The notes under the pieces were generated by a model. The model made no database searches. It saw nothing but the letters and a program-made list of their open reading frames with translations, and was not told the DNA's origin. From Bacteroidaceae bacterium (GTDB lineage: Bacteria; Bacteroidota; Bacteroidia; Bacteroidales; Bacteroidaceae): a stretch of 5,904 nucleotides of DNA. Below, piece by piece: positions 1-5,804 of this stretch; positions within the stretch are counted from its first letter, which is position 1; each line of letters begins with the position of its first letter. Both the position numbers and the translations under genes were made by a program. Where the stretch lies: positions 1 through 5,904 of the forward strand of contig JAFYWE010000063.1 in assembly GCA_017558165.1 (NCBI GenBank), read 5' to 3'.

Positions 1-121
1 CAAAAATGTCTGTTTTCTTCTTTTTCTCGGTTACGTAGCCCGCTACGCGCCCTACAAAAAATAATAAAACACCCTATTTTTGCTCTAGAAAAAACTTAAC
101 GATATAAATTTAAACAACTTC
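1..121 (+). mobile_element. MITE-like element, partial (left copy, cut by window start)
   Basis: The right-hand end of a non-coding repeat element. Its terminal 16 bases (106-121) are AAATTTAAACAACTTC, one mismatch from the perfect terminal repeat of the middle copy at 1471-1659. It matches the reverse complement of 5768-5888 without gaps at 119 of 121 bases; only positions 88 and 117 differ. It holds a palindrome CGTAGC-CC-GCTACG at 34-47. The adjoining bases 122-124 (TAA on the minus strand) match the TAA that flanks the other copies and are also the ruvB stop codon. No ORF is visible inside. By alignment with the middle copy about 70 further bases should lie before the window. It could instead be the end of a full insertion sequence, which cannot be excluded here. 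Confidence 0.8.
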
Positions 122-1141
122 TTAAAAGAGTGTCCCTATTTCTCCGTTTTCGTAACGGTTGCGGCCAAGGTGCTTGTATGCAAGGTCGGTCACCTCGCGT
201 CCGCGTGGTGTGCGCTTGAGGAATCCCTCCTTTATGAGATAAGGCTCGTATACCTCCTCAATGGTTCCGCTGTCCTCGCTCAATGCGGTGGCAATGGTGC
301 CAAGACCTACAGGACCACCCTTGAACTTGTCGATGATTGTACAGAGTATCTTGTTGTCAATCTCGTCAAGACCGTATCTGTCAATGTTCAACGCCTCGAG
401 TGCCATCTTTGCAATGGCATTGGTTATGTGTCCGTTGCCCATCACCTGCGCGAAGTCGCGTACACGGCGCAACAGTGCGTTGGCAATACGTGGTGTACCG
501 CGGCTGCGTCGTGCAATCTCGTATGTAGCCTCCTCGTCGTATGTGACACCGAGTATCTGTGCCGAGCGGCTTATGATGCCGGCCAACGTCTTGCTGTCAT
601 AGTATTCAAGGTGCATGTTTATACCGAACCTGGCGCGCAACGGGGCTGTGAGCAGTCCGCTGCGTGTGGTGGCACCTATGAGTGTGAAAGGGCTCAGGTC
701 AATCTGTATTGAACGCGCCGACGGGCCCTTGTCAATGAGAATGTCAATGCGGTAGTCTTCCATGGCCGAGTACAGGTACTCCTCCACAATGGGCGACAGG
801 CGGTGTATCTCATCAATGAAAAGCACGTCGTTTGGCTCCAGTGACGTCAGGATTCCCGCAAGGTCTCCCGGCTTGTCGAGCACCGGGCCCGATGTCACCT
901 TGAAGCCTACGCCAAGCTCATTGGCTATGATGTTGCTGAGTGTGGTCTTTCCCAATCCTGGGGGGCCGTGCAACAGTACGTGGTCGAGTGACTCGCCACG
1001 CATCCTTGCGGCCTGTACAAAGATCTTGAGATTGCTCACAATCTTCTCCTGTCCGTTGAAGTCGGGGAAGGAGAGGGGGCGCAAAGCATTCTCGAACTCC
1101 TTGTCGCTGTTCTTGCCGCGTATATTGAAGTCTCCGTTCAT
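122..1141 (-). CDS. ruvB: Holliday junction branch migration DNA helicase RuvB
   Basis: ATP-driven motor of the cytoplasmic RuvAB complex, which moves Holliday junctions during recombinational repair; RuvB hexamers load on RuvA-bound junctions. The 339-residue protein is full length for the family. Visible motifs are Walker A GPPGLGKT (59-66), Walker B LFIDEIH (107-113), sensor 1 GATTR (156-160), the arginine finger in LRARFG (R171), sensor 2 in RGTPRIA (R218), and a C-terminal winged helix with GGPVGLGTIA (275-284) and RTPRGREV (310-317). The start at 1141 gives the usual short acidic N-terminus and a -7 promoter box lies 36 bases upstream. ruvA is not adjacent, so this is not an E. coli-like ruvAB operon. 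The stop TAA (122-124) directly abuts a mobile element, so the native 3' untranslated region and terminator have been displaced. The identification is secure. Confidence 0.98.
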   Translation of the reverse strand: MNGDFNIRGKNSDKEFENALRPLSFPDFNGQEKIVSNLKIFVQAARMRGESLDHVLLHGPPGLGKTTLSNIIANELGVGFKVTSGPVLDKPGDLAGILTSLEPNDVLFIDEIHRLSPIVEEYLYSAMEDYRIDILIDKGPSARSIQIDLSPFTLIGATTRSGLLTAPLRARFGINMHLEYYDSKTLAGIISRSAQILGVTYDEEATYEIARRSRGTPRIANALLRRVRDFAQVMGNGHITNAIAKMALEALNIDRYGLDEIDNKILCTIIDKFKGGPVGLGTIATALSEDSGTIEEVYEPYLIKEGFLKRTPRGREVTDLAYKHLGRNRYENGEIGTLF

Positions 1142-1176
1142 ATATTATTTACCGTTTTCTTTTAGGCTATTATCTG

Positions 1177-1184
1177 CAAAAATA
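1177..1184 (-). promoter_or_regulatory. Candidate ruvB promoter -7 box
   Basis: The minus strand reads TATTTTTG, a full match to the Bacteroidetes primary sigma -7 consensus TAnnTTTG. Transcription would start near 1171, leaving a leader of about 30 nt before the ruvB ATG at 1141. No TTG-type -33 box is seen at the usual 19-21 bp spacing, and the region is AT-rich, so a chance match is possible. Confidence 0.45.
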
Positions 1185-1196
1185 ATGCATTTTGGG

Positions 1197-1223
1197 TTGT
1201 GCATCACATTTTTTGATGCTCAA
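1197..1223. other. Hairpin over the stop codon of the small ORF
   Basis: GCATCA (1201-1206) pairs with TGATGC (1214-1219) around a 7-nt loop. After one T/T mismatch, TTG (1197-1199) pairs with CAA (1221-1223). The stop codon of the small minus-strand ORF (1220-1222) lies in the outer stem. No T-tract follows on either strand, so it is not a classical intrinsic terminator. It could attenuate or stabilise the RNA running from the small ORF toward ruvB. Confidence 0.4.
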
Positions 1224-1318
1224 ATTATCCACTTGAATACTATTATGGCAATAATTATTGCAAGGAACAGTATTATGCCTCGGCGCTGTCCTTTGGTGAA
1301 ATAGAAAAAATCTTCCAT
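1220..1318 (-). CDS. Small single-pass membrane protein (32 aa), possibly a ComEA-like N-terminal remnant
   Basis: A 32-codon ORF upstream of ruvB on the same strand. It begins MEDFFYFTKGQRRG and continues with about 18 strongly hydrophobic residues rich in Ile, Leu and Val, ending FKWII. This is a short, basic-flanked cytoplasmic head followed by one membrane segment. From memory, the opening resembles the N-terminus of Bacteroidetes helix-hairpin-helix (ComEA-type) DNA-binding proteins, which start with DFFYF-like residues and a membrane anchor. No helix-hairpin-helix domain follows: the frame stops at TGA and ruvB begins 78 bases later. A full -7 box (1343-1350) lies just upstream, which argues for expression. 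It may be a true microprotein or a gene reduced to its anchor. It is unusually short, so confidence is moderate. Confidence 0.45.
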   Translation of the reverse strand: MEDFFYFTKGQRRGIILFLAIIIAIIVFKWII

Positions 1319-1342
1319 AATTGGTAATGATATACTCTTTTG

Positions 1343-1350
1343 CAAAAATA
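1343..1350 (-). promoter_or_regulatory. Candidate promoter -7 box for the small ORF
   Basis: The minus strand reads TATTTTTG, matching TAnnTTTG. The predicted start near 1337 gives a leader of about 18 nt to the ATG at 1318, a natural spacing. No clear -33 element is seen. The transcript could continue into ruvB. Confidence 0.4.
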
Positions 1351-1429
1351 GGATTTTTTATTCAGCGTGTGTCCTTACTTCTAGCCAAGTGTGCATGTTT
1401 TTAAAATTTTATAAAACTTAACACAATAA

Positions 1430-1445
1430 CCGGCACAAGTGTCGG
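1430..1445. promoter_or_regulatory. Imperfect palindrome upstream of the kinase promoter
   Basis: CCGGCAC-AA-GTGTCGG has 7-bp arms with one mismatch. It ends 9 bp before the TATCTTTG box at 1455-1462, so it occupies the place where a -33 element would lie. That position suits an operator or activator site. It is a GC-rich island in otherwise AT-rich DNA. Its function is inferred from position only. Confidence 0.35.
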
Positions 1446-1454
1446 TAAAGATAA

Positions 1455-1462
1455 TATCTTTG
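1455..1462 (+). promoter_or_regulatory. Candidate kinase promoter -7 box
   Basis: TATCTTTG matches TAnnTTTG. Transcription would start at about 1467-1469, at the TAA target duplication of the mobile element. If the element and one TAA are removed, the ATG lies 18 bases after the box, an ordinary Bacteroidetes leader. That supports this as the original promoter of the kinase gene. There is no TTG-type -33 box; the palindrome at 1430-1445 is there instead. Confidence 0.5.
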
Positions 1463-1470
1463 TATGATAA

Positions 1471-1659
1471 GAAGCTGTTTAAATTTCTTTCAAAAATATT
1501 ATTTACATTGTCCTCAAGAAGTGCTTGTCTTTTTATGCCCTTTTTTGCCTGTTTTTTTCTTTTTCGCAGTTACATAGCCCGCTATGCGCCTTTGAAAAAT
1601 AAAAAAACACTCTAAAAAAGTTCTATAAAAATTTCAAGGACATAAATTTAAACAGCTTC
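1471..1659 (+). mobile_element. Complete 189-bp MITE-like element
   Basis: The two ends are perfect 16-bp inverted repeats: GAAGCTGTTTAAATTT at 1471-1486 and its reverse complement at 1644-1659. They are flanked by TAA direct duplications at 1468-1470 and 1660-1662. The interior is AT-rich and has no ORF. It contains the palindrome CATAGC-CC-GCTATG at 1573-1586 and is a diverged relative of the copies at the window ends, in the same orientation as the left one. A 3-bp TNA-type target is known for the IS1031 group of the IS5 family, so a transposase of that kind may have moved it (inference). It separates the kinase promoter box from the kinase ATG, ending 13 bases before the start codon. Transcription from 1455-1462 would include the whole element as a leader. 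Confidence 0.85.
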
Positions 1660-1672
1660 TAAGTTTACTGCC

Positions 1673-4090
1673 ATGCAAGGATCTTCCATACGTTACAAGG
1701 TGACTATAGGTTACGTACTGCTCACATTGTTGCTCATCGCGACCATGTGGTACGTGTACCGTGGCGTGCAGCATATAACCGAAATTGATGAATATGACAG
1801 GCAGATTTCGGACCGCCGTCGTATAACCAATGAGATTATAGGCCAGCTTAACCGTGCCGAGATTATAGGTCAGACAATAGCCATTGGGCAGGTGACCGAA
1901 TATGCATCGTACAAGGATGCGATATCCTTTGCCAATGCGTATATTGATTCCTTGCGCTTTATCACAGATGATGCCGTGCAGATAGCACGTATCGATTCCG
2001 TGTCGGCTCTTGTCGCACAGAAGGAGATGAACATGCGCAGTCTTATGGAGATATTGAAGGAGGATGCCACCGATGATCTCTACCGCAGGGAGATTGAGGC
2101 CATGATACAGTTGCAGGATTCACTCCTGGATGCAAGGCGTATCAATGATAAGGTTTTCGTGCGTACTACCTCAAGGAAAGTGGCAAACAAGCGTAAGGGA
2201 TTCTTCGGCAGGGTACGCGACGTGTTCTCACCGTCAAAGAATGATTCCATTGTTGTGAATGATACCATATATGAGGTCATGCCGTATCATGCGCATGAGA
2301 ACATGTTTGTTGACGATACCATAACGGATATACTCAGGGAGATGCAGATGCGCGCATCGGATATCCAGGAGGAGAGGCTTTCAAGGCTTGACAGGCAGAT
2401 GCGCAGTCTCACTATCAGCAGTATGCAGTTGAGCGGTAAGTTACAGCAGTTGCTCAAGACTATAGAGGATGAGGACAGCCAACGTGTCTGGCGCCAGCAG
2501 GCCGAGAATGAGCTTGTGCGTCGCAGGACTGCAATGACAATCTCCTGCATTGCCATCGCGTCGTTGTTGCTGGCATGGGTGTTCCTCTTCTTCATATGGC
2601 GTGACATTGCACGTAGCAATCACTATCGCAAGGAACTTGAGAAGGCGAAACTGCGTGCCGAGGAGTTGCTCAAGGCCAAGGAACAGCTGATGTTGACAAT
2701 AACGCATGACATAAAGGCGCCAGTGGGTGCAATACTCGGTTATATTGAGTTGCTTGAGAACATAACCACTGGTGAGCGCGAACACTTCTACCTGCAGAAC
2801 ATGCAGGGCTCGGCAAACCACCTGCTGGGGCTTGTAACCTCGTTGCTCGATTTCCACAAGCTCGATGCCGACAAGATGGAGTGCCAGTCGGTACCGTTCC
2901 ATGCCAAGGAGCTTTTTGAGGGTATAGTTGCCAATTTCATTCCGCAGGCAAGGAGCAAGGGTCTTGAGCTGACGGCAGAGATAAACGGTTGGCTTGATAA
3001 TGTTTTCATCGGCGACCCTTTGCGCATAAGGCAGATAGCGGAGAACCTAATGGGTAATGCCATCAAGTTTACCGATGAGGGTAGTGTACGGCTTTGTGCA
3101 GAGTGGGTAGGCGGTAATTTGCGCTTGAGCGTGAGTGATACAGGTTGCGGTATAACACCCGAGGAGCAGGAGGTCATATACAAGGAGTTTACAAGGCTGT
3201 CCAATGCTCAGGGCAAGGAGGGCTTCGGTCTGGGTCTTGCAATAACAAGCAAGCTTGTGCAGTTGTTGGGTGGCAAGATAAGGATTGAGAGCCGCGTGGG
3301 CGATGGAACGACATTCCATATTGAGATGCCTTTGGAACGCTCTGGTGCCGATGTGCCGGCCGATGCCGGCAAGGTGTGTGATGTACCCGATGTACGACCT
3401 CTGGAGTTGCTGCTTATTGATGATGACAGGCTGCAGCTTGATATGACGGCAGCGCTTTTGGCAGGGACACCAGTCTCGGTTGTCTGTTGCACGCATCCCG
3501 ACGAGCTGTTCATCCACGCACGTCAGAAAAGGTTCGACGTGATAGTCACCGATATACAGATGCCTGCAATGAGCGGGATAGAGCTGATATCAAGGTTGCG
3601 TGAGGTGCCCGAGCTCTCGGCATTGCCTGTGGTTGCCATGACGGCAAGGAGTGATATGGACAGTCAGTTGCTGGCCGGTCACGGTTTTGCGGCCTGCCTT
3701 CACAAGCCGTTCACACGCAAGGAGCTGTTGGTCGTATTGGCTGATGTTACAAAGGGAGGAAATTTCGACTTCGGGCAGATGACATCGTTTGCGGGTGATG
3801 ACAAGGAGGGAATTGCCTGTATAATGGAGACGTTCATTAGCGAGACAAGGAAAAAGAGGGATACCCTTGAGCGTGCCATGTGTGACAAGGATATCTCTGC
3901 AGTGACGGTTGTCACGCACCAATTGCTGCCGGTGTTCGTGATGCTGGGTGCACAGCTGGGAAAGGAAGAGCTTGAATGGTTCGAGGCAAGGCGTGACTGC
4001 GTGGAGTACCCGCCCGAAGCCGACGAGAAGATAACATTGATACTTGGTGTGGTGGACAGTATGATTGCCGAGGCCGAGTGTGTATTATAG
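1673..4090 (+). CDS. Hybrid sensor histidine kinase (HisKA-HATPase-REC-Hpt)
   Basis: An 805-residue inner-membrane phosphorelay kinase. Membrane segment 1 is at about 8-28, followed by a helical periplasmic sensor (about 30-286) and membrane segment 2 (about 287-308). A short linker helix (about 315-340) leads into the HisKA domain with LTITHDIKAP (H345). The ATPase has the N box ENLMGNAIKFT (N458, N462), G1 DTGCG (489-493) and G2 GFGLGL (517-522). The receiver has the acidic pair D583/D584, phospho-acceptor D627, T657 and K678. A C-terminal Hpt domain (about 700-800) offers H749 in THQLLP; the usual HxLKG is altered to HQLLP. The sensor contains a basic patch (168-190, with KRKGFFGRVRDVFSP), which I recall in other Bacteroidales kinases. 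The signal is unknown. The sigma-54 regulator at 4221-5552 is the likely partner. The start at 1673 leaves membrane segment 1 intact; the next ATG (1745) lies inside it. Confidence 0.95.
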   Translation: MQGSSIRYKVTIGYVLLTLLLIATMWYVYRGVQHITEIDEYDRQISDRRRITNEIIGQLNRAEIIGQTIAIGQVTEYASYKDAISFANAYIDSLRFITDDAVQIARIDSVSALVAQKEMNMRSLMEILKEDATDDLYRREIEAMIQLQDSLLDARRINDKVFVRTTSRKVANKRKGFFGRVRDVFSPSKNDSIVVNDTIYEVMPYHAHENMFVDDTITDILREMQMRASDIQEERLSRLDRQMRSLTISSMQLSGKLQQLLKTIEDEDSQRVWRQQAENELVRRRTAMTISCIAIASLLLAWVFLFFIWRDIARSNHYRKELEKAKLRAEELLKAKEQLMLTITHDIKAPVGAILGYIELLENITTGEREHFYLQNMQGSANHLLGLVTSLLDFHKLDADKMECQSVPFHAKELFEGIVANFIPQARSKGLELTAEINGWLDNVFIGDPLRIRQIAENLMGNAIKFTDEGSVRLCAEWVGGNLRLSVSDTGCGITPEEQEVIYKEFTRLSNAQGKEGFGLGLAITSKLVQLLGGKIRIESRVGDGTTFHIEMPLERSGADVPADAGKVCDVPDVRPLELLLIDDDRLQLDMTAALLAGTPVSVVCCTHPDELFIHARQKRFDVIVTDIQMPAMSGIELISRLREVPELSALPVVAMTARSDMDSQLLAGHGFAACLHKPFTRKELLVVLADVTKGGNFDFGQMTSFAGDDKEGIACIMETFISETRKKRDTLERAMCDKDISAVTVVTHQLLPVFVMLGAQLGKEELEWFEARRDCVEYPPEADEKITLILGVVDSMIAEAECVL

Positions 4091-4095
4091 CAGTC

Positions 4096-4169
4096 TGTCA
4101 TTCCGATACGTAGTGATGAATCTCTATAGTAGTCTATAAAGAGATATCTCCCATGCGGTTGATATGACA
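4096..4169. repeat. Degenerate palindromic intergenic repeat (REP-like)
   Basis: The 74-bp stretch opens with TGTCATTCCGA and closes with ATGACA, the inverse of TGTCAT. Inside, ATCTCTATAG (4120-4129) pairs with CTAT plus AGAGAT (4134-4145) around a 4-nt loop with a 2-nt bulge. The left arm resembles the dispersed TGTCATTCCGA...GAATCTC palindromes that I recall from many Bacteroidetes genomes. There is no T-tract, so it is not an intrinsic terminator. It fills most of the kinase-regulator spacer and may form structure in a shared transcript. No convincing TAnnTTTG promoter was found in the rest of the spacer (4170-4220). Confidence 0.45.
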
Positions 4170-4220
4170 TGAATGATGGTGTAAACATCTGTATTACTAT
4201 CTTATTTAAAGTCTGGTATT

Positions 4221-5552
4221 ATGTCAAAGACAATATTGATTGTAGAGGATGATATAACCTTCTCTACCATGCTCAAGACATGGTTGACAAGGAAGGGTTT
4301 CAATATACTGCAGGCAAGCAGTGTAGGCGGTGCACGCAGGGAACTTGAGAAGGGTGGTGTGGAGCTTGTGCTCTCCGACCTTCGATTGCCCGATGGTGAC
4401 GGTACATCCTTGCTTGAATGGACAAGGGAGAATGCAGTCCCTGTGATAATAATGACCGGTTATGCCGATATACAGGGAGCCGTGAATGCCATGAAGGGCG
4501 GTGCCTGCGACTATGTATCGAAGCCATTGCACCCCGAGGATCTCCTGAAGAAGATTGAAGAGGCCATAAAGCAGGGAAGTGAACCCGCTTCCGCGCAGGG
4601 CAGGAAGACACAGGCAAAGAGTGCGGCCAAGTCCGATACAGTAGAATATATGGAGGGTAAAAGCGAGCCTGCACGCCAGCTGTATAACTATGTGGCTCTT
4701 GTGGCTCCCACACCAATGTCCGTGCTCATCAATGGTGCAAGCGGTACGGGAAAGGAGTTCGTGGCAAAGCGCATACACCAGTTGAGCAGGCGTAGCGACA
4801 AGCCTTTTGTTGCCATTGACTGTGGGGCAATACCCAAGGAACTGGCGGCATCGGAGTTCTTCGGGCATGTAAAGGGTTCTTTCACCGGTGCTGTGGCCGA
4901 CAAGAGCGGAGCTTTTGTAGAGGCAAACGGCGGAACGCTATTCCTTGATGAGATAGGAAATCTGAGCTATGAGGTTCAGGTACAGCTGTTGCGTGCACTG
5001 CAGGAGCGTCGTGTGAGGCCTGTGGGCTCTACCAAGGAGATTGAGGTGGATGTGCGTGTTGTGTGTGCCACCAATGAGAACCTGCAGCTTGCCATTGAGA
5101 ATGGAACGTTCCGCGAGGATCTTTACCACCGCATAAATGAGTTCACGTTGCGCATGCCGTCACTCAAGGAGCGCCAGCAGGATATAATGCTGTTTGCAAA
5201 CTTCTTCCTTGACCACGCCAACAGGGAACTTGACAGGCAACTTATTGGCTTCGATGAGTCGGCAACAGCGCTGTTGCAGGGCTATTCATGGCCTGGAAAC
5301 CTGCGTCAGCTCAAGAATGTCGTAAAGCGTGCCACACTGTTGGCTCAGGGCAGTTACATAACTGCGGGTGACCTTGACATACAATTGCCGGCTGAGAATA
5401 CCGCAAGGCCGTTGTTCGACAGGAACGATGAGAAGAACCGCATCATCGATGCGCTGCAACGTACGTCAAACAACAAGAGCCGTGCGGCACAGCTGTTGGG
5501 TATCGACCGCAAGACACTCTACAACAAACTCAAGCTATACGGTCTTGACTAG
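4221..5552 (+). CDS. NtrC-family sigma-54-dependent response regulator
   Basis: A 443-residue cytoplasmic enhancer-binding protein that uses ATP to open sigma-54 RNA polymerase promoters. The receiver (1-120) has D10/D11, phospho-acceptor D53, T79 and K101. The AAA+ domain (about 140-375) has Walker A GASGTGKE (172-179), the sigma-54-contacting loop GSFTGA (219-224), Walker B TLFLDEIG (239-246), sensor 1 ATNEN (283-287), arginines R298 and R304 in FREDLYHR, and sensor 2 in WPGNLRQL (R362). A Fis-type helix-turn-helix occupies about 404-443. Two departures from the commonest sequence are Ala for Glu in the second Walker A position (usual GESGTGKE) and Ser for Ala in GAFTGA; the second is a known natural variant. 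It follows the hybrid kinase by 130 bp and probably receives phosphate from its Hpt H749. The start at 4221 places the receiver motif KTILIVEDD immediately after the first residues. Confidence 0.96.
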   Translation: MSKTILIVEDDITFSTMLKTWLTRKGFNILQASSVGGARRELEKGGVELVLSDLRLPDGDGTSLLEWTRENAVPVIIMTGYADIQGAVNAMKGGACDYVSKPLHPEDLLKKIEEAIKQGSEPASAQGRKTQAKSAAKSDTVEYMEGKSEPARQLYNYVALVAPTPMSVLINGASGTGKEFVAKRIHQLSRRSDKPFVAIDCGAIPKELAASEFFGHVKGSFTGAVADKSGAFVEANGGTLFLDEIGNLSYEVQVQLLRALQERRVRPVGSTKEIEVDVRVVCATNENLQLAIENGTFREDLYHRINEFTLRMPSLKERQQDIMLFANFFLDHANRELDRQLIGFDESATALLQGYSWPGNLRQLKNVVKRATLLAQGSYITAGDLDIQLPAENTARPLFDRNDEKNRIIDALQRTSNNKSRAAQLLGIDRKTLYNKLKLYGLD

Positions 5553-5554
5553 GC

Positions 5555-5621
5555 TGTGTGGTGTGGAAATTTTCCACACACTGTTCCACATAATTCCACA
5601 CTTTTCTACATATAGTAGAAA
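5555..5621. promoter_or_regulatory. Phased half-site array, candidate enhancer (UAS) for the regulator
   Basis: Plus-strand half-sites TTCCACA, TTCCACA, TTCCACA and TTCTACA start at 5572, 5584, 5594 and 5604 (spacings 12, 10, 10). Opposed half-sites bound both ends: GTGGAAA at 5563-5569 and GTAGAAA at 5615-5621, with a further TGTGTGG at 5555-5561. Two perfect 19-bp palindromes result, GTGTGGAAATTTTCCACAC (5561-5579) and TTTCTACATATAGTAGAAA (5603-5621). Their centres are 42 bp apart, about four helical turns. The array lies about 83-142 bp upstream of the predicted sigma-54 transcription start, a classical enhancer distance for NtrC-type proteins. It is 10 bp or more past the regulator stop codon only at its main part, and begins two bases after that codon. 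Confidence 0.6.
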
Positions 5622-5636
5622 CTGTAAATTTTATTT

Positions 5637-5678
5637 AATCCCTGGTTTTCAATAATTTATGAAAATCAGGGATTTTTT
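5637..5678 (+). terminator. Rho-independent terminator of the kinase-regulator transcript
   Basis: The arms at 5637-5650 and 5661-5674 form a 14-bp stem with a single G-U pair (5645 with 5666), closed by a 10-nt AT-rich loop. A run of six T (5673-5678) follows. It lies 84 bases after the regulator stop codon. The last two T of the run are the first two bases of the sigma-54 promoter, so the end of one transcript and the promoter of the next are fused. Confidence 0.9.
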
Positions 5679-5693
5679 GGCACGCTAATTGTA
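5677..5693 (+). promoter_or_regulatory. Sigma-54 (RpoN) promoter, -24/-12 type
   Basis: TTGGCACG-CTAA-TTGTA matches the consensus YTGGCACG-N4-TTGCW at every defined position except T for C at -12. The GG (5679-5680) and GT (5691-5692) dinucleotides have the required 12-bp offset. Transcription would start near 5704 and run out of the right side of the window. The adjacent gene encodes a sigma-54 activator and a phased half-site array lies upstream, so this is probably a direct target of that regulator. Confidence 0.75.
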
Positions 5694-5732
5694 CTATAAT
5701 CAGTGAGGGTGCCGACAGTCCGGCGCGCTACA

Positions 5733-5804
5733 ATGAGTGTAGAAACAACATTGAAGTCAAATACTAAGAAGCTGTTTAAATTTATATCGTTAAGTTTTTT
5801 ATAG
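5733..5804 (+). pseudogene. Possible 5' fragment of the sigma-54 target gene, interrupted by the right element
   Basis: The first ATG after the predicted sigma-54 start (about 29 nt downstream) opens a 23-codon frame, MSVETTLKSNT followed by residues encoded by the mobile element, ending at TAG 5802-5804. Only the first 11 or so codons precede the element. It may be a gene cut by the insertion, or simply untranslated leader of a gene beyond the window. It is too short to identify. Confidence 0.15.

Noticed and set aside
170..712. Long plus-strand open frames across the ruvB region
   Set aside because: They lie opposite the highly conserved ruvB gene, have Cys-rich low-quality translations and no recognisable motifs; they are shadows of ruvB.
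1430..1446. CGGCAC at 1431-1436 as a sigma-54 -24 box for the kinase gene
   Set aside because: No GC at the required 12-bp offset and no TTGC-like -12 element; a TAnnTTTG box nearby gives a better explanation.
2441..3204. Minus-strand open frames within the kinase gene
   Set aside because: They are antisense to the catalytic core, which has all kinase motifs intact, and the translations show no family features.
4120..4145. Terminator between kinase and regulator
   Set aside because: The stem is bulged and no T-run follows on either strand; it is better explained as part of a degenerate palindromic repeat.
5570..5600. Cluster of DnaA-box-like 9-mers (TTTTCCACA fits TTWTNCACA; neighbours differ at 1-2 bases), suggesting a replication origin
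   Set aside because: Only one exact match to the relaxed consensus and no dnaA, dnaN or other origin genes nearby. The 10-12 bp phasing, extension to TTTCTAC palindromes and position upstream of a sigma-54 promoter fit an enhancer better.
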